This document shows positions 51,138-60,219 of a stretch of DNA of 64,000 bases, one piece after another. The DNA comes from Ruegeria lacuscaerulensis (GTDB taxonomy: Bacteria; Pseudomonadota; Alphaproteobacteria; Rhodobacterales; Rhodobacteraceae). The stretch spans positions 248,001-312,000 of the forward strand of contig NZ_WQDY01000004.1 in NCBI RefSeq assembly GCF_013033355.1. Reading direction: 5' to 3'. The notes below the pieces were generated by a model, which was not told the origin of the DNA, did no database searches, and saw nothing but the letters and a program-made list of their open reading frames with translations. The position numbers and the translations under genes are program-made. The stretch's first letter is position 1. Each line of letters opens with the position of its first letter.

Positions 51138-51758
51138 TTGAAACAGGAAGGCGCTGCGCTGAGCGCTGGTGCGGTTCTGGAAATTGGCGCAAATATCGGA
51201 ACGCATACTGTCTATTTCTTCCGTGACCTTGAATGCACGCACGTCATTGCGTTGGAGCCTGATCCACAAAACTATGACCTGCTGACGCGGAACGTAAAAC
51301 TCTACAATCTGGGCGCCCGCGTCACGCACCTCCAATTGGGTGCATCCAGCACCTCTGGCCGATTGCCTTTTGTTTCGAACGGAATGAATAGGGGCGGATC
51401 AAGGATTGGCGATCACTCCGATGAAGCGATAGTAGTTGATATCACCACGGTTGACCGCTTGTTTGAACAGTACAGTGAGCCTTTCAAAGATCTTTCCTTG
51501 ATATGGATTGATGTCGAAGGGCACGAGCTTGAAGTGCTGGAAGGGGCATTGAAGACGCTACAAACCTGTCGCCCGACAGTGTTCCTCGAATATACCCCTT
51601 CAGAGTCGTCTGCTCACAATAAAAAACTGCGTGACCTTCTGTTCGATCACTATGAACACGTCATCGATTTTGGCCGCCAACCTACACCACTAACGGCGCA
51701 ATCGTTCGACGCAATACAGGGCCAGACGGACCTTCTGGCGTTCGACAAAAGAAAATAA
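51138..51758 (+). CDS. FkbM-family methyltransferase (5' end interrupted)
   Basis: A 206-residue SAM-dependent methyltransferase of the FkbM family. Motif I appears as LEIGANIGTHT, followed by IALEPDPQNYDLL and the late DLSLIWIDVEGHELEVLEGA signature. Such enzymes methylate sugars or lipids in surface polysaccharides. The only start within the downstream frame is TTG at 51138, with no proper ribosome binding site, because a TAA at 51090-51092 breaks the coding frame (see the entry above). The protein may therefore be inactive or poorly made. It stands alone between DUF2125 and the extensin-like gene. Confidence 0.75.
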   Translation: MKQEGAALSAGAVLEIGANIGTHTVYFFRDLECTHVIALEPDPQNYDLLTRNVKLYNLGARVTHLQLGASSTSGRLPFVSNGMNRGGSRIGDHSDEAIVVDITTVDRLFEQYSEPFKDLSLIWIDVEGHELEVLEGALKTLQTCRPTVFLEYTPSESSAHNKKLRDLLFDHYEHVIDFGRQPTPLTAQSFDAIQGQTDLLAFDKRK

Positions 51759-51764
51759 GCTCGG

Positions 51765-52580
51765 TCAGCGGCAGTAAGGCCCACGCCGGTGCCGGGCCGT
51801 GTCCAGATGGAAATGGTCGCGGTGGTACCGATCCGAATTCGGACCAAGCACTGTTCCAAACGGCCCACACGCGTTGCGCCAGATCTTGGTCAATTGCTTT
51901 TTTGAAGGGTTCTTGCGCCATCCGTTCAAAACCGTCACCACCTCACCATCGGCCATCTTGAAACCTGAGATATCAATCGCGCGCCCCTTGCCGTGTTCCG
52001 AGATTTTTGCACCCGTGCGATTGTTCCGCGTCCGGCAAGCGTAGTGCGCGGCAACTTGCAGCTCGACCACGGGTCCGCGGCGCCGGAACGTCGGCTTGAC
52101 GGATTTGTCCACCCATTCATTCAAAGCGATTGCCGTGCCGCAATCCATCGTAGAAGGTCTGCTAAGCGCAACCCCCGATACCGACGTGACTTGCACGGCA
52201 TCCTTGATCCCACAGGCTTTGATCCTACCCGGAACCTTGCCAACGGCCTTGCCCTGAATCGCAATATCACCACAGACCGAGCCTTTGCGCAGCTTGCGCT
52301 TTTTGAACAACGCCTGTTGTTCGACCGCCTTGGGCCGCTTGTAAGGCATCAACGATGTATCCGGTCCAAGCGACGGCAAATCCAGTGGTCGCGCAGCGGT
52401 AGCGATAACCTGAGCGGATTCCGGACGCATGGCAGGGCGCAATCTGGTCGGCTGCGCATAGGCTAAAACAATACTTTCTGCAGGGCGCGAAAGGGGGACC
52501 AGGGACTGATCCAAAGGCGCCGCAGAAGCCTTCGTGGCGCTGAGCGCAAGCAATCCGATCCACAATACCTTAAGCGTCAT
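51765..52580 (-). CDS. Extensin-like family protein, secreted
   Basis: A 271-residue protein with a signal peptide (LLALSATKASA). The C-terminal 150 residues are the extensin-like domain of bacteria, with conserved Cys pairs and a late HRDHFHLD motif; an upstream AHYACRTRNN and AIDISGF motif complete a metallopeptidase-like M15 pattern. The N-terminal linker is Pro- and Arg-rich. It is periplasmic and possibly acts on peptidoglycan; that is inference. Its start overlaps the tyrA stop by four bases. Confidence 0.85.
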   Translation of the reverse strand: MTLKVLWIGLLALSATKASAAPLDQSLVPLSRPAESIVLAYAQPTRLRPAMRPESAQVIATAARPLDLPSLGPDTSLMPYKRPKAVEQQALFKKRKLRKGSVCGDIAIQGKAVGKVPGRIKACGIKDAVQVTSVSGVALSRPSTMDCGTAIALNEWVDKSVKPTFRRRGPVVELQVAAHYACRTRNNRTGAKISEHGKGRAIDISGFKMADGEVVTVLNGWRKNPSKKQLTKIWRNACGPFGTVLGPNSDRYHRDHFHLDTARHRRGPYCR

Positions 52581-53497
52581 GAGGTTGTCTTTCCTCGCCC
52601 AAAGTCCGGCGCATCAGTATCCTGGCCAGCGTCGATAATCCCACGACGGATCGCCCGAGTGCGGGTGAAATAGTCGAAAAGCTGCTCTCCATCGCCGGTT
52701 CGGATGGCGCGTTGCAGGGCGAATAACTCCTCGGTAAAACGTCCAAGGATTTCCAGCGTCGCGTCTTTATTGGTTAGAAAAACGTCGCGCCACATGGTCG
52801 GATCCGAGGCCGCGATGCGCGTGAAATCCCGAAAACCTGCGGCCGAGTACTTAATGACCTCGCTATCCGTCACCCGACGCAGATCATCGGCCACACCAAC
52901 CATAGTATAAGCGATCAGGTGCGGCGCATGAGACGTCACCGCCAACACCAAATCGTGGTGATCGGCATCCATCTCATCGACATTGGCGCCCATGCCCTCC
53001 CACAAGGCGCGCAACCGCGCCACAGCGTCAGGGTCAGACCCCTTGACCGGCACCAGCAGGTTCCAACGATTGTCGAACAGTTCAGCAAAACCGGATTCGG
53101 GCCCGGAATGCTCGGTCCCGGCCAACGGGTGGGCAGGAATGAAATGCACGCCATCAGGAATATGGGGCGATACCGCCTCGATCACATGTCGTTTCACCGA
53201 GCCTACATCCGACACGGTCGCCCCCGGCTTCAGAACAGGCACGATGTCTGCAGCAACTGCCCCCATCGCACCAACCGGCACACAAAGAACGACAAGATCG
53301 GCGCCCTTGGCCGCCTCTTGCGCTGAATCGCAAACCCGATCGCACAGGCCTATCTTCCGCGCGATTTCGCGCGTCTCGGCAGACCGCGCATACCCCGTCA
53401 CTTCGCCAGCAAGCCCGGCGCGTTTGATCGCCCAGAACATGGATGAAGCAATCAGGCCCAACCCGATCAAGGCAACACGATCGTAAACCTGGCTCAT
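52577..53497 (-). CDS. tyrA: Prephenate/arogenate dehydrogenase
   Basis: Tyrosine synthesis: NAD(P)-linked oxidation of prephenate to hydroxyphenylpyruvate or of arogenate to tyrosine. The 306-residue protein has the Rossmann motif GLGLIASS, a [11 protein letters not shown] segment, [12 protein letters not shown] with the catalytic His, and a helical C-terminal domain. It overlaps hisC by four bases. A monofunctional enzyme: no chorismate mutase domain is present. Confidence 0.92.
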   Translation of the reverse strand: MSQVYDRVALIGLGLIASSMFWAIKRAGLAGEVTGYARSAETREIARKIGLCDRVCDSAQEAAKGADLVVLCVPVGAMGAVAADIVPVLKPGATVSDVGSVKRHVIEAVSPHIPDGVHFIPAHPLAGTEHSGPESGFAELFDNRWNLLVPVKGSDPDAVARLRALWEGMGANVDEMDADHHDLVLAVTSHAPHLIAYTMVGVADDLRRVTDSEVIKYSAAGFRDFTRIAASDPTMWRDVFLTNKDATLEILGRFTEELFALQRAIRTGDGEQLFDYFTRTRAIRRGIIDAGQDTDAPDFGRGKTTS

Positions 53498-54579
53498 GCT
53501 GCGCCCTCTTTGAATGCGGTGATAGCTTCAACGACCCGGCGACACGCGTCTTCATCGCCGACTGTGATGCGCAGCGCATTTGGCAAGTTGTATCCCGCCA
53601 CACGCCGCACGATCAAACCTTGGGTTTTCAGATAGTCATCGCAAGCCTCAGCCTCGGCCTGATCGGTGAACCGGGCGAGGATGAAATTGGTGCAGGACGC
53701 ATCCGAAGGCACGCCGATCTTGGCCAGTTCGTCGGACAACCACACCCGCAGGCGCGCGTTTTCGGCCTGACAGTGAGACAGGAACTCTTCGTCCTTAACC
53801 GCAGCTTCGGCCGCCGCCAAAGCGGTCAGTGATAAGTTAAACGGCTGCCGCACTCGGTTGAGCACATCAATGATCGACTGCGCGGCATAGCCCCAGCCGA
53901 CGCGCATCCCACCCAGACCGTACACTTTCGAGAACGTCCGAGTCATGATCACATTGTCGAACCGATCCACGATGGACGCCCCGCCATCAAAATCATCGAC
54001 GAACTCGGCATAGGCCCCGTCGATCACCATCAGGCAACTGTCGGGCAGAGCCTCGGCCAGCCGCACAAGCTCACTTTCAGGGATCATGGTCGAGGTCGGG
54101 TTGCCCGGATTGGTTACGAACACGATCCGTGTCTGACCGGTCACGGCAGCAAGGATGTTGTCAACGTCGACGTGGCGATCCTTTTCGGGAACCATCACAG
54201 GTGTCGCGCCAGCCATCCGCGCGATGATCGGATACATGGAAAACCCGTGCTCGGTATAGATGACCTCATCCCCCGGCCCGGCATAGGCTTGGGCGACGAA
54301 TTGCAGCACCTCGTCGCTACCCACACCGCAGATGATCCGTGCCGGGTCCAGCCCGTGGCGCGCACCGATTGCGTCGCGCAGAGGAGCGTGGTCCGTACTG
54401 GGATAGCGATGCAGGGTGGCAGCACTGTCGCGCACGGCTTCGATCGCCTTAGGACTTGGACCAAAGGGGTTTTCGTTGGAACTAAGCTTGATCACATGCG
54501 CAACCCCCGCCACATGCGACTGACCGCCCTGATAAAGCGCGATGTCCATAATGCCGGGTTGCGGGGTAATCTTGGTCAT
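53494..54579 (-). CDS. hisC: Histidinol-phosphate aminotransferase
   Basis: PLP enzyme of His synthesis; in many alphaproteobacteria it also transaminates aromatic keto acids. The 361-residue protein has [11 protein letters not shown], the VTNPGNPT segment and the PLP Lys in [12 protein letters not shown]. It leads hisC-tyrA-extensin; the pairing with tyrA suggests a role in aromatic amino acid transamination as well as His. Confidence 0.93.
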   Translation of the reverse strand: MTKITPQPGIMDIALYQGGQSHVAGVAHVIKLSSNENPFGPSPKAIEAVRDSAATLHRYPSTDHAPLRDAIGARHGLDPARIICGVGSDEVLQFVAQAYAGPGDEVIYTEHGFSMYPIIARMAGATPVMVPEKDRHVDVDNILAAVTGQTRIVFVTNPGNPTSTMIPESELVRLAEALPDSCLMVIDGAYAEFVDDFDGGASIVDRFDNVIMTRTFSKVYGLGGMRVGWGYAAQSIIDVLNRVRQPFNLSLTALAAAEAAVKDEEFLSHCQAENARLRVWLSDELAKIGVPSDASCTNFILARFTDQAEAEACDDYLKTQGLIVRRVAGYNLPNALRITVGDEDACRRVVEAITAFKEGAA

Positions 54580-54644
54580 AAGAGGCTCCGTTGATTGGAG
54601 CCCCTCATACCTGTCTCAACGCGTTGAGAAAAGCGGCAATTCCG

Positions 54645-56060
54645 TCACGCCGCTTTGAAGCGGGCCGTCGCCGGGTCGGCGCTGTAGAACGGGGCAAACT
54701 CTGACGTGCGCCGCGACAGATCATTGACGCTGTCGATGATGAAGCGAACCGTATCCTCGCTCATCAAATACGAGAAATTCAGACGTACCCAGCCGGGCTT
54801 TTTCAGCTCTTCCCCAGCGGACAGCGCCGCGTGTAGTTCATCCGATGCCGACTGGTCAATTCCCAAAAGACGGTGCGCATACGGTCCAGCACACGCGCAG
54901 CCACCACGCGCTTGTATTCCATAGATATCACTCAACATCCGCGTGAAAAGTTGCTGGTGTACCGGATTCCCCGCGTTATCTCGCACCAGGAAAGAATAGA
55001 TAGGCAACCGGTGCGCGTCTTCGGAACCCAGAAGCGTCAGGTTAGGATTATTCCCCCAACCTGCGATCGCCATACGGTTATAGCGCGCCTCGCGCTCGGC
55101 GATCTCATCTTCTCCAACCGCGTCCTTGACGATAAAGGCCAAAGCCGCGCGGATATCACCAATGACGTTCGGCGTTCCGGCCTCCTCTCGCGTTGCAAGA
55201 TCGGTGCTGTAGTCATGCCGCCATGGCGAGACAAAGCTGACAGTCCCACCGCCCGGCCAACTTGGACTGCGGCGCGTCACCATATTCTGGTTAACAACCA
55301 ACACACCCGAGGCCCCCGGCCCGCCCGGAAACTTGTGCGGAGAGACCACAATTGCATCCTTGCACGTATCGCCCTGCCCCATGCTCATCGGCAGATAGGG
55401 TCCGCCTCCGGCGTAGTCCCATACGGCAAGCGCGCCATGCGCTTTGAGAATCCGTGTCACCGGATCAGGGTCGGTGATAATGCCTGTTACATTGGAGGCG
55501 GCCGAAAACGACCCGATGATCAGATCCGACGCGGCATGGTCGTACAGAATACGTTCTAGCACTTCCAGATCGACACCACCGCCCGGCGCTTCGGGAATTT
55601 CAATCACCCGCGCCTTGCTTTCGCGCCATGGCAGGATGTTCGAGTGATGCTCGTACGGCCCCAACAACACAACCGGCCGGTCTGCCTCGTTCACTCCCAT
55701 CAGGCTGACCAGCCGGTTGAGGCCCGCGGTGGCGCCGGATCCGGTAAAGATCACCGCATCCTCTTCCTTGGCGCCAACGACACGGGCAATCTCGGCCCGC
55801 GCCTCGCGGCGCAGGCGGGTCATGTAAGACCCACAATAGGAGGCTTCGGTGTGACTGTTGGCATAAAACGGCAACACATGCCCGGCCACAAAATCCTCGA
55901 CTTGCCGCAATGCGCGGCCCGACGCGACATAGTCCGCATACACAAGCGGCACGTCCCCGTTCAGACCCGGGATCATAACGTTCTCTCCAATCAATCCGCC
56001 TCGCAGGGTCGAGATGCATTTGGCGGATTGGATGGTCGAGCGGAAATGGGACAGGGTCAT
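54645..56060 (-). CDS. Class V aminotransferase-fold PLP enzyme (cysteine desulfurase-like)
   Basis: A 471-residue class V PLP enzyme. It shows the SHTEASYCGSY region, IFTGSGATAGLN, the PLP Lys in VSPHKFPGGPGASG and a C-terminal GIQARGGCACAGPYAHRLLG segment, with Cys at the place of the cysteine desulfurase loop. The protein is longer than IscS or SufS (about 400), with N- and C-terminal extensions. Possible roles are cysteine desulfurase or a selective cysteine/aminoacid lyase. It is divergent from an Lrp regulator that probably controls it. Confidence 0.8.
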   Translation of the reverse strand: MTLSHFRSTIQSAKCISTLRGGLIGENVMIPGLNGDVPLVYADYVASGRALRQVEDFVAGHVLPFYANSHTEASYCGSYMTRLRREARAEIARVVGAKEEDAVIFTGSGATAGLNRLVSLMGVNEADRPVVLLGPYEHHSNILPWRESKARVIEIPEAPGGGVDLEVLERILYDHAASDLIIGSFSAASNVTGIITDPDPVTRILKAHGALAVWDYAGGGPYLPMSMGQGDTCKDAIVVSPHKFPGGPGASGVLVVNQNMVTRRSPSWPGGGTVSFVSPWRHDYSTDLATREEAGTPNVIGDIRAALAFIVKDAVGEDEIAEREARYNRMAIAGWGNNPNLTLLGSEDAHRLPIYSFLVRDNAGNPVHQQLFTRMLSDIYGIQARGGCACAGPYAHRLLGIDQSASDELHAALSAGEELKKPGWVRLNFSYLMSEDTVRFIIDSVNDLSRRTSEFAPFYSADPATARFKAA

Positions 56061-56162
56061 AGATCAGGCTCCTTGTTGTGCCATCAATATGATTGGTATT
56101 TGATCAATAAACTTCACAAATTTTTGGATTTATTCATCTAATATTGTGTCATATGATTAATA

Positions 56163-56624
56163 ATGATGAAGAATTTAGATCAGATTGATCAAGGCATTCT
56201 ACGCGAACTACAGAAAGATGCCACGCTGTCCCAGCGAGAGCTGGCCGATCGCGTCGGACTGTCCCAAAACGCGTGTTGGCGGCGCTTGAAAGCGTTGAAC
56301 GAAAGCGGTGTCATCATTGGCTCGACAGCACGGATCGCCCGAGAAAAACTGGGCCTAAGCCTTGTGGTGTTTGTTATGTTGCGCACCCGGCATCATTCAG
56401 CAGACTGGCTGCAAGCATTTCGCAGTCACGTACTTACAATTCCGGAAGTTGTAGATTTTCATCGTATTGGAGGGGACTACGACTATCAGCTGAAAGTCGT
56501 AACCCAAGACATGGCGTCCTACGACAAGGTTTATCAGCGCCTGATCGAAAAGGTCGAGCTGGACAGTGTCACGTCCTATTTCGCTATGGAAGCGATTGCC
56601 GAGGGACGGCCGTTACCGATCTAG
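56163..56624 (+). CDS. Lrp/AsnC family transcriptional regulator
   Basis: A 153-residue regulator with a winged helix-turn-helix (SQRELADRVGLSQNACWRRLKAL) and the C-terminal RAM domain (around VVDFHRIGGDYDYQLKVV). It faces the class V aminotransferase gene across a 102-base AT-rich gap, the usual layout for an amino-acid-responsive activator or repressor of its neighbour. The ligand is unknown. An ATG one codon later is possible. Confidence 0.9.
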   Translation: MMKNLDQIDQGILRELQKDATLSQRELADRVGLSQNACWRRLKALNESGVIIGSTARIAREKLGLSLVVFVMLRTRHHSADWLQAFRSHVLTIPEVVDFHRIGGDYDYQLKVVTQDMASYDKVYQRLIEKVELDSVTSYFAMEAIAEGRPLPI

Positions 56625-56712
56625 GGCCGCAGACTATTCGCTTTAAAAAAGCAACTTTCGCGGCAGATTCGACGCATTAAAAGCAGTCAAATTAGGTAAA
56701 AAACTCATTTTC

Positions 56713-56740
56713 TTGAGAATGTCACAAACTCGTGTATGAT
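56713..56740 (+). promoter_or_regulatory. Probable promoter of the acidic surface-type protein
   Basis: TTGAGA (56713-56718), a 16-base spacer and TATGAT (56735-56740). The start codon is 179 bases downstream, so the transcript would have a long leader that contains an AAGGC-GCCTT hairpin with a T-run near 56850-56866. Confidence 0.5.
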
Positions 56741-56918
56741 ACTGGTGTTTCAGGACCAAAAGATAAAAGCGAGAATTCGCACTGGGAATTGGGGGCGATT
56801 TCCTAAAGGCTAGAACCTCTTGGGCGTATGCCGCGCGTGGGTGGACATTAAGGCTGTTTGCCTTTTTGTCCTTTAGCTTCTGCGTGTGGTTTTGTTTTGG
56901 TTAAATGTGGAGGGGGCC

Positions 56919-57812
56919 ATGCCCAAGAATAGTAACCCTAATTCTATGGCGACGATCACGTCGTCCACCAAGACTCGGACAATCGACTTTGAAAGTGATG
57001 ACGACGGCCTGTTGCTGGCTGGTGATACCGGAGATCAATTTGTTTTTGCCGATTTCACAGTAACGGGTGTTTCAAACTCTCCGTCAGGGATTTCAAACGA
57101 AGCCATGATTTTTGACAGCGCCAATCCAACTGGTGGCGACACTGACTTGGCGACAGTCTCTCAGGGGAATCTTTTGATCGTTTCCGAAGACGGGGATTCC
57201 TCGGATCCTGACGACGAAGCAGGCGGCGGAACGCTGACGTTTGACTTCAACACACCAGTGAACCTGACCAGTATCGCATTGGTCGATGCGTTCGAAGGTG
57301 GTGCGCAATTCGAAGCCTTTGATAGCGAGGGGAACTCGCTTGGGGTCATCGTCATTGCGGCCGAAGGCGACGGCTCTGACGGTAAAGTCGGCACTGTTGA
57401 TCTTAGCCAATTCGAAGATGTATCGCAGCTTGTGGTCACTTTTGACGAAAGCGGTGCCGTCGACGACCTGATGTATGAGATCGAACAGTGTATTACTGTC
57501 GACAAGGACATCTCTAACATTGTCCTTTACCTCGATTGCGAGGGCGACGTCATCAAGTTCAAGATCGACGATTTTGGCGATGGTGTTAACGAAATTACTG
57601 TCGCAGAGCTGGAGCAATATCTCGACAAGACCGACTTTGGTGATTGCGACATACTCGGCCTTACAATCAAAGCGGGTAACAACGGCGGCGAGTTCGGGCC
57701 AGGTGAAGGTGAATACATCGACGTAATTACCGATGACACTTTTGACACCGGCACTTCTGCCAAGGCAGACGTCGAAGTATCCGCTGCCGATTTCTTCATG
57801 CACATCGTTTGA
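56919..57812 (+). CDS. Acidic secreted or surface-type protein
   Basis: A 297-residue, strongly acidic protein with few basic residues. The middle has the pattern GDTDLATVSQGNLLIVSEDGDSSDPDD, then AGGGTLTFDFNTPVNLTSIAL, resembling a beta-sandwich found in secreted marine bacterial proteins that often carry repeats. A second part, from about residue 200, is a different acidic beta-rich segment. There is no signal peptide or membrane segment; the size and composition fit a type I secreted or calcium-binding protein. The ATG at 56919 has a GGAGGGGG ribosome binding site. No known family is certain. Confidence 0.7.
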   Translation: MPKNSNPNSMATITSSTKTRTIDFESDDDGLLLAGDTGDQFVFADFTVTGVSNSPSGISNEAMIFDSANPTGGDTDLATVSQGNLLIVSEDGDSSDPDDEAGGGTLTFDFNTPVNLTSIALVDAFEGGAQFEAFDSEGNSLGVIVIAAEGDGSDGKVGTVDLSQFEDVSQLVVTFDESGAVDDLMYEIEQCITVDKDISNIVLYLDCEGDVIKFKIDDFGDGVNEITVAELEQYLDKTDFGDCDILGLTIKAGNNGGEFGPGEGEYIDVITDDTFDTGTSAKADVEVSAADFFMHIV

Positions 57813-57849
57813 TAGCGGACACGTTCTGAACAAGAATTGTGTAGGAAAC

Positions 57850-57880
57850 AAAAAAGGCCGCGGAGATCGCGGCCTTTTTT
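57850..57880. terminator. Bidirectional terminator between the acidic protein gene and rpsD
   Basis: AAGGCCGCG and CGCGGCCTT arms (57854-57862 and 57868-57876) with a five-base loop, flanked by A and T runs. Confidence 0.92.
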
Positions 57881-57900
57881 ATTAACTGTATCGGCGAGGA

Positions 57901-58521
57901 TTAGTTCTTCGCGTAGAATTCGACGACCAGGTTCGGTTCCATCATGACCGGGTAAGGTACATCGCTCAGACCCGGGGCGCGCACGAAGGTCGCGGTCATT
58001 TTCGAATGGTCGGCGTCGATGTAGTCGGGAACATCACGCTCGGCCAGTGCAACAGCTTCCAGAACAACAGCCAGTTGTTTGGACTTGTCGCGCACTTCGA
58101 TAACGTCGCCTTCTTTGACGCGGTAGCTGGGGATGTTGACCCGCTTGCCGTTCACTTTGACATGGCCGTGGTTCACGAACTGACGTGCGGCAAACACGGT
58201 CGGCACGAATTTGGCGCGGTATACAACGGCGTCCAAACGACGCTCGAGCAGGCCGATCAGGTTTTCACCGGTGTCGCCCTTAACACGCTCGGCTTCGGCG
58301 TAGATGCGGCGGAACTGCTTTTCGGTCAGGTCGCCGTAGTAGCCCTTCAGTTTCTGCTTGGCGCGCAGCTGCAGACCGAAGTCCGACAATTTGCCCTTCC
58401 GGCGTTGGCCGTGCTGGCCGGGGCCGTATTCACGACGGTTAACCGGGGATTTCGGACGACCCCAGATGTTTTCGCCCATCCGGCGGTCGATTTTGTGCTT
58501 GGCAGACGTGCGTTTCGTCAC
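57901..58521 (-). CDS. rpsD: 30S ribosomal protein S4
   Basis: Primary 16S rRNA-binding protein of the small subunit, 206 residues. It starts with [19 protein letters not shown], has the [10 protein letters not shown] segment, and the S4 domain signature [14 protein letters not shown]...[14 protein letters not shown], then ends KN. The GTG at 58521 matches the family; the open frame before it is unrelated. A promoter lies at 58660-58687. It is transcribed alone. Confidence 0.97.
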   Translation of the reverse strand: MTKRTSAKHKIDRRMGENIWGRPKSPVNRREYGPGQHGQRRKGKLSDFGLQLRAKQKLKGYYGDLTEKQFRRIYAEAERVKGDTGENLIGLLERRLDAVVYRAKFVPTVFAARQFVNHGHVKVNGKRVNIPSYRVKEGDVIEVRDKSKQLAVVLEAVALAERDVPDYIDADHSKMTATFVRAPGLSDVPYPVMMEPNLVVEFYAKN

Positions 58522-58659
58522 GGCTGATCTCCTTCTTTGTGGTCGAAGGCGTTCCCCCGCCAAGGGAGCAGACGCCTACTATGAAGGGCGTTGTCCTCTT
58601 GAGGTTTCCCCCATGACAGGCATCCCCTTGCGGGGGCCACCAACACCAATGAAGCCGCG

Positions 58660-58687
58660 CTTATATCCCCAGCTCAGGCAGAGTCAA
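58660..58687 (-). promoter_or_regulatory. Promoter of rpsD
   Basis: Read on the minus strand, TTGACT (58687-58682), a 16-base spacer and TATAAG (58665-58660). The start codon is 139 bases downstream; the leader includes a stem at about 58621-58640 that could be an autoregulatory S4 site. Confidence 0.6.
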
Positions 58688-58740
58688 CACGTGGAGCATG
58701 AGAAGATGTGATTTTTCGGACGCAAAAACTGCGATGTCGC

Positions 58741-59235
58741 TCAGTCCATTGCCTGAGCAGCATTCACCGCTGGCAAACGCGGGACTGGGTGAATGTCAGA
58801 AGCCATGCTGGGTCGCGTCGGAAATGCAATAACGGTATCCGCTGTACCCGTGGCATGATCATTGGCAACTCTGATCTCGATCACCTCGTCGACCCAGAAT
58901 TCTTGTTCACGCATAGGCAATCCATTTTCGAACACAAGAACCGGATCGCCGAGGGTGCCGACGCTGTGCAATAAAGCTGAATACTGTTGCGCACCATTTG
59001 TCAGAACAATTACGCCTAACGCGTCACCATCCAGCTCTTGTTCAGAGATAAAGTGATCCGGCAGCCGAGCACGCAAGCCCTTCGCGGTGTCTGTGAACTC
59101 TTCAACGCAGAGAATATGTCCCCGCCACGACCACACTGCCCCTACAGCCATGAACGACAATGGCGCCCCTTCAAGACCATCCAATTCTGTTTGCGCCCAC
59201 GAAATGGCCACACGACCGCTTTGTCCGGTTCTCAT
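58741..59235 (-). CDS. N-terminal domain of a Hint_2-type protein, without Hint domain
   Basis: A 164-residue protein with the pattern of the N-terminal half of Rhodobacteraceae Hint proteins: an early ISWAQTELDGL segment, a VGAVWSWRGH segment, then VIVLTNGAQQYSALL and a late VLVFENGLP...EFWV segment. It then ends where the Hint Cys would begin (VIAFPTRPS in place of the usual ICFTPGT-like motif). No catalytic Cys is present. The ATG at 59235 has an AGGCGG ribosome binding site. It is upstream of rpsD but separated by its own end and the rpsD promoter. Confidence 0.55.
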   Translation of the reverse strand: MRTGQSGRVAISWAQTELDGLEGAPLSFMAVGAVWSWRGHILCVEEFTDTAKGLRARLPDHFISEQELDGDALGVIVLTNGAQQYSALLHSVGTLGDPVLVFENGLPMREQEFWVDEVIEIRVANDHATGTADTVIAFPTRPSMASDIHPVPRLPAVNAAQAMD

Positions 59236-59922
59236 CTTTACCGCCTGCACTTAGAAACAAATCACTGCTCACGTGGACGTTCTTATCAGCCATAATTCGG
59301 GCAGAAAAGAGACGTTAATGTAACGTTCATAAAGTTGTTGCTATTGAGAATCATAATTTCGGATCTGCTGAGAAACTATCCCGCTGGCAAACTCTAAATT
59401 GTTGTCAAATCCAGCATCAGTGTGCCGCCCGAGAATGCTTCAGAAGCAGGCTATGATGAAGCGGAGATTTGGTTTCGTTCCTCCAACTAACCCTCGCGGA
59501 GAAGCTGCTCGCCTAAGTGTAGCTGGATGCAAACCGTATTGCTTTGCCAACGAAGGCACAGAATGGAAGCGCCGGGTGTCGCTGACAACATTCAGTTTAA
59601 TATTCATTTCGCCTTTTGTCTGATCATCAGCCGCCCGCATACACCCTTTTCGATGCACAAGCTGGTCGCTGTGCCTTTAGGTAGGTAGAATTGAAAATAA
59701 CAGTCCAATTTGCACAGTGATATTCGAAAAAGCCTACCATCATTCGGGCAAAGACACCCTTATCTCGGCCGCTTTCAGCCGTTGAAAAGTGCTTCCTGAG
59801 CTTGCACGGCCCCAATGTAGCTGTGTTACCATTCAACTCTGCGGCCCGTTTTTTGCGGAAGCTCTGCACCCCCACAAGCCGTTTGGATTTTGCAGTCATC
59901 TTTCGCCTAGATCCGCGAGGAC
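59236..59922. other. Sparse region without a supported gene
   Basis: Several short frames exist on both strands but none has a clear family, length or ribosome binding site. A minus-strand frame at 59440-59658 contains the segment SLAKQYGLHPATLRRAA that looks like a helix-turn-helix remnant. Base composition is more AT-rich than the neighbours. It may hold decayed genes. Confidence 0.35.
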
Positions 59923-60219
59923 GTGCAATGCCTGAAATTTGTGTTTTGGTTTCTGATTACTGTAGTTGTCTTCTGTCCGATGCCTGTGCACGCGAAATCC
60001 GAAACCTCTACAAGCTTGCAAGTGTTGTGCGGCACCGCAGTAGAACTGGGGCTGAAACCCGAAGACCGACTGAAAGAAACAAGAACCTCTGTAGTGGATC
60101 GCAGCGATCCCAACGTTTGGCGCTTTGCCGGGATGTGTCGCAAACCTTTGGAACAACCGGTGCCAGCGCGCTCTATTCGCCTAGCAATTCACGAATGTTG
60201 GCGTCCAACTGCGCTGTGA
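59923..60219 (+). CDS. Possible small secreted protein
   Basis: A 98-residue frame starting at GTG, with a credible signal peptide (VFWFLITVVVFCPMPVHA, cleavage near residue 24) followed by Cys-containing residues (CGTAVELGL and AGMCRKPLEQP). Its 3' end overlaps the last 47 bases of the MetX-like gene on the other strand. A GAGG lies only two bases before the GTG, which is too close for a good site. It may be real but the start and C-terminus are doubtful. Confidence 0.35.
   Translation: MQCLKFVFWFLITVVVFCPMPVHAKSETSTSLQVLCGTAVELGLKPEDRLKETRTSVVDRSDPNVWRFAGMCRKPLEQPVPARSIRLAIHECWRPTAL

Noticed and set aside
59440..59658. Minus-strand frame with a helix-turn-helix-like segment
   Set aside because: No transposase or regulator family could be recognised, and length and context are unsupportive; noted as possible remnant only.
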